The notes below the pieces were generated by a model. The model saw only the letters and a list, made by a program, of their open reading frames with translations, made no database searches and had not been told where the DNA came from. A DNA stretch of 64,000 bases. Source: Hymenobacter montanus. Lineage in GTDB: Bacteria; Bacteroidota; Bacteroidia; Cytophagales; Hymenobacteraceae. Shown here one piece after another: positions 1 to 6,489 of this stretch. Both the position numbers and the translations under genes were made by a program. Position 1 is the stretch's first letter; each line of letters opens with the position of its first letter. Where the stretch lies: NCBI RefSeq assembly GCF_014699115.1, contig NZ_JACXAD010000006.1, positions 62,001-126,000 of the forward strand, read 5' to 3'.

Positions 1-338
1 AGGTGATGGTGAACGGCGACCGCAGCCAGATCGACTTGCCCACCCGCCAGAAGTCGGGCCTGATGCAGGCGCTGGACATTCTGAAGAACGTGCCAGGCAT
101 CGGCTACGTCGAAATGTCTTCCGAGGACGTAGTGCGCCACCGCCTAGTGAGGCAAATCGTGGAGGCCTACGATAAGTTCGACACCGAAGAAATGACTCGC
201 CAGGCCCAGCAGAATGGTAGCCAGCGCCGCGACGAGCGCCACGAGCGCCGCCTGCGGGAGTTACACGCGCAGGAAAGCGGCTTGCCCGCTCCCGAAACCG
301 AGCCTGAATTGCCGGTAAACCACGAGCAGGCCCTGTAA
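1..338 (+). CDS. PhoH-family ATPase, C-terminal end (partial)
   Basis: Only the last 112 or so codons are present; the gene runs off the left edge and is read in the frame that starts at base 3. The visible part begins with the VNGDRSQIDLP segment followed by SGL..A..IL..VPGIGYVEM and DVVRHRLVRQIVEAY, which is the characteristic end of the PhoH P-loop ATPase domain. PhoH proteins are cytoplasmic, RNA-associated ATPases. A charged tail of about 45 residues, rich in Arg, Gln and Glu, follows the domain. The Walker A motif lies outside the window, so catalytic integrity cannot be judged. Confidence 0.88.
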   Translation, partial: VMVNGDRSQIDLPTRQKSGLMQALDILKNVPGIGYVEMSSEDVVRHRLVRQIVEAYDKFDTEEMTRQAQQNGSQRRDERHERRLRELHAQESGLPAPETEPELPVNHEQAL

Positions 339-345
339 AGCCCCA

Positions 346-373
346 AGCCCTGGCAACTAGCCAGGGCTTTTTT
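346..373 (+). terminator. Rho-independent terminator after phoH-like gene
   Basis: A perfect 9-bp stem, AGCCCTGGC (346-354) with GCCAGGGCT (360-368), encloses a 5-nt loop and is followed directly by a run of T. It starts 8 bases after the stop codon of the PhoH-type gene. Confidence 0.88.
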
Positions 374-386
374 GTGGAAGCCAACG

Positions 387-640
387 CTATTTAGATCCTT
401 TATCTGATAGATGGTTGCTTCGGCGGCGTCCGATAAGCATTCGAAGTCGCGACTCAGGCGCCGGTTCCACTGCCACCAGCTGCTGGAGCGTTTCACGACC
501 CAGCGCGTGGGGGCTGGGGAAACGCCGCGGTGCCGCTGAGCCCGGGTGCCGTTCCCAAGCGCCAGCCGCAGTGGGTCCGCGTCCACTCGGCCAGGGGGGC
601 GTCGTAACCGGCATCGGCGAGGACCAGGGCCAAGCGTAAC
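387..640 (-). pseudogene. IS5-family transposase remnant (DDE C-terminal part)
   Basis: On the minus strand one frame reads LADAGYDAPLAEW and GWRL, and the neighbouring frame continues with RWVVKRSSSWWQWNRRLSRDFE and then a SDAAEATIY segment. Together these match the end of DDE transposases of the IS5 superfamily, normally RWVVERTFAWL..RRLSKDYE. The two halves are in different frames, the N-terminal two thirds are missing and no start codon is evident, so this is a dead fragment. It belongs to a different subgroup from the element at 4831-5631, whose equivalent segment reads VERFFNRLKQYRRLATRYEK. Confidence 0.7.
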
Positions 641-648
641 GTCCTGCT

Positions 649-745
649 CTAGGGTGTGTAGACAATCACCGACTTTTACCGGGTGCGACGATATGGAACT
701 CTAACGATGCGGAATGAGCGCGCTTGGCGCCGCTTTCGGAGTTGG
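649..745 (+). mobile_element. End fragment of an IS5-type element (IR plus first transposase codons)
   Basis: CTAG at 649 begins TAGGGTGTGTAGACAATC, close to the terminal repeat of the element at 4831-5631. It is followed, as in that element, by a GGTGCGACGATATG block and the sequence that would encode RRYELNDAEW, here frameshifted. Similarity fades around 745 and the rest of the element is absent. Together with the fragment at 387-640 it fills the space between the phoH-like terminator and the next gene. Confidence 0.6.
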
Positions 746-907
746 TGGCTGCGCTTGTCTGAAAGTCTTTTCTGCCGCTTGATAAGCGACTCGTTGCACT
801 TTTTCGAACGAAAAAAACTTTTTCAAACGCGGGTGCAAGGTTACGCCCTGCTCCGCGTCCAGCCCTTCGGGAGCCAGCTTCTTTTCCTCACGCCTTTCCC
901 TTCCATC

Positions 908-1705
908 ATGAAACGCATTGCCCTCACGCTTTTCCCTTTGCTCACCGTCGCCTCGGCCACCGCACTCACCAGTGCCCGCATGATGAGTTCGCCTAGGGCG
1001 CCTAACCCGGGCGTCGCCAACGTACCCGTGGTGGTGGAGCTGTTCACTTCGGAAGGCTGCTCGTCCTGCCCCGCGGCCGACGCCGCGCTGCGGGAGCTCG
1101 AAACCAGCCAGTCGCTGACCGGTGTCGAAGTCATCGCCCTCGGCCAGCACGTCGATTACTGGAACCGGCTCGGCTGGAAAGACCCGTTCTCCTCGCCCGA
1201 GTTCACCGAGCGCCAGCGCGAGTACGCTAAGGGCTTCGGCGAGGGCACCTACACCCCGCAGGCCGTGGTGAACGGCACCTACGAGTTCGTGGGCAGCAGC
1301 CAGGAACTGGCCGAAACCGTGCTCAAAGCCGCCAAAGCCCCCCGCGCCACGGTGAGCTTGGCCCGCGCCGCCAATGGCGCCCTGGCCGTGAACGTGTCGC
1401 AGCTACCCGCCGGCACCAAAGCCGCCGACGTGCTACTGGCCCTCACCGAAGCCGGCTTGTCGTCGCAAGTGGGCCGGGGCGAAAACTCGGGCCGCCTTCT
1501 GCGCCACGCCTCGGTGGTGCGCGCCCTGCGCCCGCTGGGCACCGTGCGCGCCGATGGCACCTTCATGGCCACCGTGCCCCTGGACCTGGCCCGCCAATGG
1601 AACCCCCGGAACCTGCGCGCCGTGGTGCTGGTGCAGGAGCACGCCTCGCGGCACATCGTGGGCGTGGGGGCATTGGCACTGGCTGGGGGTGCGGCGCTGA
1701 ATTAA
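908..1705 (+). CDS. Secreted DUF1223 thioredoxin-fold protein
   Basis: The protein has 265 residues. An N-terminal hydrophobic signal segment (about residues 3-22) is followed by VVVELFTSEGCSSCPAAD with a CxxC pair at Cys51 and Cys54, then HVDYWNRLGWKDPFSS and YTPQAVVNG, which are hallmarks of DUF1223. The family has a thioredoxin-like fold and is exported; its substrate is not established. ATG at 908 is chosen because it directly precedes the signal peptide, while the open frame upstream of it is IS-derived sequence. The IS fragment ends only about 160 bases upstream and may have supplied or displaced promoter sequence. Confidence 0.88.
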   Translation: MKRIALTLFPLLTVASATALTSARMMSSPRAPNPGVANVPVVVELFTSEGCSSCPAADAALRELETSQSLTGVEVIALGQHVDYWNRLGWKDPFSSPEFTERQREYAKGFGEGTYTPQAVVNGTYEFVGSSQELAETVLKAAKAPRATVSLARAANGALAVNVSQLPAGTKAADVLLALTEAGLSSQVGRGENSGRLLRHASVVRALRPLGTVRADGTFMATVPLDLARQWNPRNLRAVVLVQEHASRHIVGVGALALAGGAALN

Positions 1706-1875
1706 TTGAGGCACCGCACCCCCGCAATCTGGTCACCAGCCTACTATCTTTCGATAGCGCCGCGACAGCCCTCAGCATCAGCGGCTTTTGGGGGAGCCAT
1801 AGCCTCATCCGTTCCGACGAGCGGTTCCCTGGCAGACTGACTTACTTCTTCGTTTTACCTTTTTCAGCACTTAGT

Positions 1876-2358
1876 ATGCGCAAGCTTTTGCTCACTCGAA
1901 CGACGCCGTTGCTGCTCCTGGCCGGGGCCGCCGGGCTCGCGGCCTGCAACAAGGAAATAGTGGGCCCGCCCGGCAGCGGCACCACCGCGCCGGCCCCCAC
2001 CACGCCGGCTCCCGGTACCGCCATGGTGCGCACGGGCACTATGCAGCCCCAGGGCGGCGTGCCCAGCAGCGGCACCGTGAGCATTGAGCGCGACGCCAAC
2101 GGCGCGGAGCTGGTGCGCTTCGCGGCTAACTTCCGCACCGATTTTCACACCGGCTCGCTGGGCGTGTACTTGGCCAAGTCGGATGCCCTGGTGCGCGTGC
2201 AGCGCGCCGCTGACCCCGCCAACGTGCTTCGGGTGGGCACCATCGTGGTGGACGGCGCCCAGACGCTCCCCATCACCGGCGGCAGCGCCGGCTACACGCA
2301 CGTCATCATTCACTGCGACCTGGCGATGTACAACTTCGGGGCCGCCCTGGTGCGATAG
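1876..2358 (+). CDS. DM13-domain lipoprotein
   Basis: This 160-residue protein starts with a lipoprotein signal ending in LAGAAGLAAC, with Cys24 as the probable lipidated residue, and then a Pro/Thr/Ala-rich linker. Residues about 50-160 resemble the DM13 domain: GTVSIERDANGAELVRF, a TGSLGVYLAKSDA strand and the terminal VIIHCDLAMYNFGAALV with its conserved Cys. DM13 is proposed to be redox- or electron-transfer-related. The next gene starts 2 bases after this stop codon, so the two are almost certainly cotranscribed and may work together at the outer membrane. Confidence 0.75.
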   Translation: MRKLLLTRTTPLLLLAGAAGLAACNKEIVGPPGSGTTAPAPTTPAPGTAMVRTGTMQPQGGVPSSGTVSIERDANGAELVRFAANFRTDFHTGSLGVYLAKSDALVRVQRAADPANVLRVGTIVVDGAQTLPITGGSAGYTHVIIHCDLAMYNFGAALVR

Positions 2359-2360
2359 CC

Positions 2361-3218
2361 ATGCCGACGACCTTACGCCTTACTCATCCGGCTTGCGCGC
2401 TGCTGGCCCTGGGGCTGCTGAGCGCCCCGGCCGCCCAGGCCGGCGGCGGCTGGATCCGCAAAAAAGGCAAAGGCTACGCGAAAGTGGGCCTCACCACCGT
2501 CAACACCGCGTACTACCACCCGCTCACGGGCGGCACCATCAGCACGGCCCCGTTCAGCCAGCAGGTGTACAGCCTGTACGGCGAATACGGGCTCATCGAC
2601 CGCCTCGAAGCCACGCTCAGCTTCCCGTTTTTCCGGCGGGCCGCCTTCCCCGACCTCACGCCCGGCCAGGGCGTGGGCGACCCCGAAATCGGCCTGCGCT
2701 ACGGCCTGCTCACGGGCCGGTGGCCGCTGGCCGTGGGCGTGGCCGTGGAAGCTCCGCTGGGCGACCCCAACAAGTTCGGCCAGGGCATCGCCGACCCCAG
2801 CCTCTACCTGCGCCTGCCCACCGGCGACGGCGAATGGAACGTGTGGACCCGCGCCGCGCTCTCGCACAGCCTGGGCAAGCTGCCCGCCTTTTTCACGCTG
2901 AACGCGGGCTACAACAAGCGCACCGGCGGCTTCACCGACCAGTACAGCTACGGGGCACAGGTGGGCTACCAGCTCTTCGGCAAGCTCTGGCTTATGGCCA
3001 CCGAGCGCACCCTCGACAACGTGACGGCCCCGGACCTGGGCAAGTTCGGCACCATCGGTCTGGGCGAGGGTGTGGCCTACTCCACGGCCGGGCTGGGCGC
3101 CAGCTACACCGTCACCCCGCACCTGTCGGCCACGGCCGACTGGGCCACGGGCTTTGGCAAGCTGCGCAACGTCTACTCGGGCAACCAGTACACGTTCGGG
3201 GTGGCGTGGGAATGGTAG
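2361..3218 (+). CDS. Outer-membrane beta-barrel protein (transporter-like)
   Basis: The 285-residue product has a signal peptide (cleavage near AAQA-GGG, residue 27) and alternating strands rich in Gly, Tyr and Trp. It ends in VAWEW, an aromatic C-terminus typical of barrels inserted by BAM. The segments GWIRKKGKGYAKVGL and DPEIGLRYGLL resemble the MetA-pathway/FadL-like group of uncharacterised porins. It lies 2 bases behind the DM13 lipoprotein gene, which suggests a lipoprotein and barrel pair. No substrate can be inferred. Confidence 0.78.
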   Translation: MPTTLRLTHPACALLALGLLSAPAAQAGGGWIRKKGKGYAKVGLTTVNTAYYHPLTGGTISTAPFSQQVYSLYGEYGLIDRLEATLSFPFFRRAAFPDLTPGQGVGDPEIGLRYGLLTGRWPLAVGVAVEAPLGDPNKFGQGIADPSLYLRLPTGDGEWNVWTRAALSHSLGKLPAFFTLNAGYNKRTGGFTDQYSYGAQVGYQLFGKLWLMATERTLDNVTAPDLGKFGTIGLGEGVAYSTAGLGASYTVTPHLSATADWATGFGKLRNVYSGNQYTFGVAWEW

Positions 3219-3244
3219 CGGTTGCCGGCTAGGGCCACCTCGGA

Positions 3245-3553
3245 GCCGTTAAAAATCGGCCACCGAGGGGGCTTCAGCTCCAGTGCGAGGCCGGCGGCCG
3301 GTGCTGGTGTGCATCCGCAGCTAGTGCCGGTGAAAGTGAACACCACCTCGCACGAGCCCGCGGCGTAGGGCATGGGGCTGGTGCTCAGGCCGTAGGGCAT
3401 GACGTAGAGCGGTACCTGCCACCAGTGGTTGAGCATGGGGCTCAGGGCCAGGCGGGTTTTGTCCACCACCTGCGTCCAGAGGTGCAGGGTTTGGCGCGTG
3501 TCGGCCCAGTCTGCGGCAGGCAAGGCGGCCGGGGAAGCGGTGGAATGGCTCAT
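3245..3553 (-). pseudogene. Truncated, frameshifted DUF5996 gene
   Basis: From ATG at 3553 the first 70 residues read like an intact DUF5996 protein: ADWADTRQTLHLWTQVVDK, then LALSPMLNHWWQVPLYV and GLSTSPMPY. After EVVFTFTG the matching sequence (LRMHTSTG, then SVADF) continues in other frames and ends at a stop near 3246, where the family would have about 200 more residues. At least one frameshift and a 3' deletion are therefore present. The family has no known function. Confidence 0.68.
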
Positions 3554-3832
3554 GGGAAAGGAGGTTTATCACCCTGAACCCTGACAACCAAGTGGTCAAA
3601 TGTACGGCTGACGCCGAAGCCGGCCTTGCGCGCCCTGCTAAGCCAGCCGCTACGCGCCACGTAGTTTGCTCAACCTTTCACTCGTCGCCCCTCGAGTGCC
3701 GCTTCGGTTGCCCCCAATTACGCCAACCAACCCGCCCTGCGGGAGCGTCGGGCGAAGACCACGGCGGCCCGCGCGGGCGACGGTGCCGAGAAGAACCGTT
3801 TTGGCGTTTTTTACCTCGGCTTTTGAGCAGCC

Positions 3833-4081
3833 TTATCCCCCTGCCGCCAGCCGGCGCTGCATTTCCGCTTGTAGCTGGGCTTTGAAGTCTTCGCGCAGGC
3901 GCACCGGGCCGCGGTGGCTGGGGTAGTGGGCGGCCTGGGCAATCAATAAGCTTTGCCGCTGGTAGCGGCTGCACAGGTAGCACAGGCGCAGGTGCACCCG
4001 CAGGGGCATGAGCGTGCCCACGCGCTGCGGCTGGCCGGCGGTGCGCTCGATGAGCAGGGTGGCTTGGTGGCAATTCAGCAT
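3833..4081 (-). CDS. Small zinc-finger, anti-sigma-like protein
   Basis: The 82-residue product carries HLRLCYLCSRY, an HxxxCxxC zinc-binding signature near residues 30-37, preceded by NCHQATLLIERTAGQP. This is the pattern of the short zinc-finger proteins encoded behind ECF-type sigma factors in Bacteroidota. There is no transmembrane segment, so it would be a soluble cytoplasmic partner. Its start lies 6 bases after the stop of the sigma factor gene, which makes it the second gene of a two-gene operon and the likely regulator of that sigma factor. The direction of control is inferred from context. Confidence 0.72.
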   Translation of the reverse strand: MLNCHQATLLIERTAGQPQRVGTLMPLRVHLRLCYLCSRYQRQSLLIAQAAHYPSHRGPVRLREDFKAQLQAEMQRRLAAGG

Positions 4082-4087
4082 GGGCGG

Positions 4088-4675
4088 CTACGAGGCTTGT
4101 TGGAGCCCAAACCAATTTTTCTCCAGGCACTTACGCAGGTGCAGCTTGGCGCGGTGCACGATGACCCAGTAGTTTGCCGGCGTGAGGCTCAGTTCCTGGC
4201 AAATCTCCTCGGCCGTCAGGTCTTCCACGAAGCGTAGCGCGAACACGGCGCCGTGGCGGGCGGGCAGCTTCTGCTGGCAATGCGCCATGGCCTCGCGCAG
4301 CTCCTGCTGCTCCAGGGGGTCGTCGGCGCGCACGTTCCAGGCCTGGGGGTACTGCGCTTCGCGCCAATGCCCGTCTTCGGGCCGGAAAAATTCGGCTTCT
4401 TCCGAAGAGGCCGAACCCAACGGGACCAGCGGCGAGCGGGCCGCGCGGCGGTAGTGGTCGATGATTTTGCGCTTGAGAATGACGAACAGCCAGGTGCGCT
4501 CCGAGGCGTCCTGCCGGAAGGTGGGCAGGGCGTGGAGAGCGCTGAGCAGGGTTTCCTGCACCAGGTCCTCGGCGCAATCGGCGTCGTGCACGCGCTGCAG
4601 CGCGTAGCCGTAAAGCTCGTCGCCGTGGCGCTCCAGCCACAGCTCGGGGGCGGGAACCTCTGTTTCGGGAGCCAT
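4088..4675 (-). CDS. ECF-type RNA polymerase sigma-70 factor
   Basis: The product has 195 residues. Region 2 is visible as DADCAEDLVQETLLSALHAL followed by ERTWLFVILKRKIIDHYRR, and region 4 as LTAEEICQELSLTPANYWVIVHRAKLHLRK, a helix-turn-helix with the NYWV.IHRA.L.LR variant common in Bacteroidota ECF factors. The linker contains an acidic segment (EEAEFFRPEDGHW). ATG at 4675 is preferred over the upstream in-frame ATG because the upstream residues are not sigma-like. It is followed 6 bases later by a zinc-finger anti-sigma-like gene. Confidence 0.87.
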   Translation of the reverse strand: MAPETEVPAPELWLERHGDELYGYALQRVHDADCAEDLVQETLLSALHALPTFRQDASERTWLFVILKRKIIDHYRRAARSPLVPLGSASSEEAEFFRPEDGHWREAQYPQAWNVRADDPLEQQELREAMAHCQQKLPARHGAVFALRFVEDLTAEEICQELSLTPANYWVIVHRAKLHLRKCLEKNWFGLQQAS

Positions 4676-4830
4676 ATACACGTAGGTGATGCGTGGGGGA
4701 ACAGCAAGAAGAAACTGCGGCCGTTGCTTTCGGGCCCGGCGCAAGCCGCCAACTGCCAGGGCGGCGCTTCTTCTCGCTGCTAAGCTAGCGGATGGGTCAA
4801 TCTACGTGGGCACGAGACCTAATTTAATCC

Positions 4831-5597
4831 CTAGGGCGTGTTGACAATATAGAGGATCCAAACGAAGATAGCGGCACAATGCACAAAGGCCAGAAAAGAG
4901 GCCGCGGCTTTTTCGTAGCGGGTGGCCAGACGGCGGTACTGCTTGAGGCGATTAAAAAAGCGTTCGACTTTGTCGCGGTCGGCGTACAGGTTCTGGTCCA
5001 GCGCCCGGGTGGTGTGCCGACTGCGTTTGCTGGGCACAACGACGGCGGTACCAGACCGGCTGATTTCGGCCACCACGGCGTCGGTGTCGTAGGCTTTATC
5101 GGCCAGCACAGCCCCGACGGCCAGGCCCGCCAACAGGTCAGCGGCCACGGTGCAATCGGCCTGCTGGCCCGGCGTCAGCGCGAGCCGCAACGGGTTAGCC
5201 TAGCGCGTCTACAACGGCGTGGAGCTTGCTGGTAAAACCCCCGTGCGAACGGCCGAGGGCTTCGGCTGGGGCGCTGCTTTTTGCCCGGCCGCGTGTTGGT
5301 GGGCCCGCACACTGGTCGAATCGAGCATCATCCAGTCCAGGGCCGGGTCCTGTACGGCCTGGAACACGCGCTGCCAGACGCCTTTTTGCGCCCAGCGGCG
5401 GAAGCGCCGGTACACCGAGTTCCACGGCTCAAACCGTTCGGGCAGGTCCCGCCACGGCGCCCCGCTGCGGGCAATCCACGGCACAGCGTTCAAAAACAGC
5501 CGGTTATCGGCCGCTGAACGGCCTGCGTTCCCTACTTTGCCCGGCAAGAGCGGCCCCAGGCGCCCCATTCCGCATCGTTGAGCTCATATCGTCGCAC
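4831..5597 (-). pseudogene. IS5-family DDE transposase, frameshifted
   Basis: Piecing three frames together gives RRYELNDAEW, GRLGPLLPG, APWRDLPERFEPWNSVYRRF, MMLDSTSVRAHQHAAGQK, GRSHGGFTSKLHAVVDALG, PLRLALTPGQQAD, VLADKAYDTDAVV and VERFFNRLKQYRRLATRYEK, a full IS5/IS427-type transposase. One frame break falls at the CAAAAAG run (about 5277-5283) and fits a programmed -1 shift. A one-base loss near 5566 (codons after DAEW) and a one-base gain near 5199 (after VVDALG) cannot be explained that way. The gene is therefore judged non-functional in its present form. Confidence 0.82.
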
Positions 5598-5631
5598 CCA
5601 GTAAAGGTCTGCGATTGTCCTCCCACCCTAG
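4831..5631 (-). mobile_element. IS5-family insertion sequence (IS427-like), inactive
   Basis: The element is about 800 bp. Its left end TAGGGCGTGTTGACAAT (from 4832) and the inverted right end TAGGGTGGGAGGACAAT (near 5630) agree at 13 of 17 positions. Both ends sit in a CTAG context, the preferred target of IS5-family elements, so the target duplication is probably only 2-4 bp. One transposase gene, read leftward, fills the element, and its stop codon lies inside the left terminal repeat. Related end fragments occur at 649-745 and 22813. Confidence 0.85.
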
Positions 5632-5756
5632 CTGGCATCCGCTGGTCGAAGCAGGACCGTTTTTAATATACGCAAATAGCTTCGAAGTGAAAAAGAACCA
5701 GGATGGCCCTGCTAGGTGCGACTTTTGAGCCAAACTTCCAATCAAGGCTTATATCC

Positions 5757-6203
5757 ATGCAACCTACCCCTTCCGCCACTGCCCACCGCATCACAGACCT
5801 GCGTGACCTGGACGCGGCTTTTACCATCCGTGAGAAAGTATTCGTGGAAGAACAAGCCGTGCCATCTGCACTCGAATACGACGAGCACGACCGGCGCGAT
5901 GCCCGCCACTACCTGGCCCGGGCCGCCGATGGCACTCCGGCCGGCACCGCCCGCTGGCGCGAAACCGACCACGGCGTAAAGCTGGAGCGGTTTGCCGTGC
6001 TGCCCGGGTTCCGCAACCAGGCCATCGGAAGCACGCTGCTGGGCGTCGTGCTGGCCGACGTGCGCGCCGAGCGGCCCGACGCACTCGTGTATCTGAATGC
6101 CCAGTTGCGGGCCATACCCTTCTACGAGCGGCAGGGGTTTCAAAAAGTGGGGGAGATGTTCGAAGAAGCCAATATCCAGCACTATAAAATGGTACTCACG
6201 TAG
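5757..6203 (+). CDS. GNAT-family N-acetyltransferase
   Basis: This 148-residue protein shows the GNAT layout: AAFTIREKVFVEEQAVP near the N-terminus, ARWRETDHGVKLERFAVLPGFRNQAIGSTLLG as the acetyl-CoA-binding strand and helix (motif A, R.Q.IGS variant), and AIPFYERQGFQKVGEMF in motif B. The pattern is that of the ElaA/YjcF-like subgroup. The acceptor is unknown. ATG at 5757 starts the conserved region; the frame upstream has no similarity. The gene lies alone, 125 bases after the IS element. Confidence 0.87.
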   Translation: MQPTPSATAHRITDLRDLDAAFTIREKVFVEEQAVPSALEYDEHDRRDARHYLARAADGTPAGTARWRETDHGVKLERFAVLPGFRNQAIGSTLLGVVLADVRAERPDALVYLNAQLRAIPFYERQGFQKVGEMFEEANIQHYKMVLT

Positions 6204-6489
6204 GTAACAGCCTTTGCCTTGTTGAGTGGGCGAAAGTCGCGCCCGCTGAAGCAGGGGAGAAGTAGTGCTTTTTCAGCCGTTAAAGAGGCTGACTGTGCCG
6301 CCAGTGGTGCTGGATATCGTTTGTGGGTGGGTAGCTAAGCTTAGGCAGCAGAAAGAGCGCATGGCAAGCGGGTGGTTGCGGAGTGTCAGGGTAAGGGGCT
6401 GAGCGGTGAGAAAGTAGGTGGGCGCCCTGCTTTCTGTATAAACTCATACATTGCCATCTTAATACATTCCTGGCTTCCACCACCCGCTC

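Noticed and set aside
683-907. N-terminal extension of the DUF1223 protein starting at 683.
   Set aside because: These 75 codons are IS-derived sequence; the signal peptide begins at 908.
2084-3232. A 382-codon Arg/Pro/Ala-rich frame on the plus strand.
   Set aside because: It overlaps the DM13 and barrel genes in another frame and resembles no protein.
3554-3832. Short plus-strand frames between the DUF5996 remnant and the zinc-finger gene.
   Set aside because: They are Arg/Pro-rich, overlap each other and have no recognisable start context or similarity.
6204-6489. Small gene in the gap before comEC.
   Set aside because: Neither strand shows a frame with protein-like composition; the gap holds nothing that I can support.
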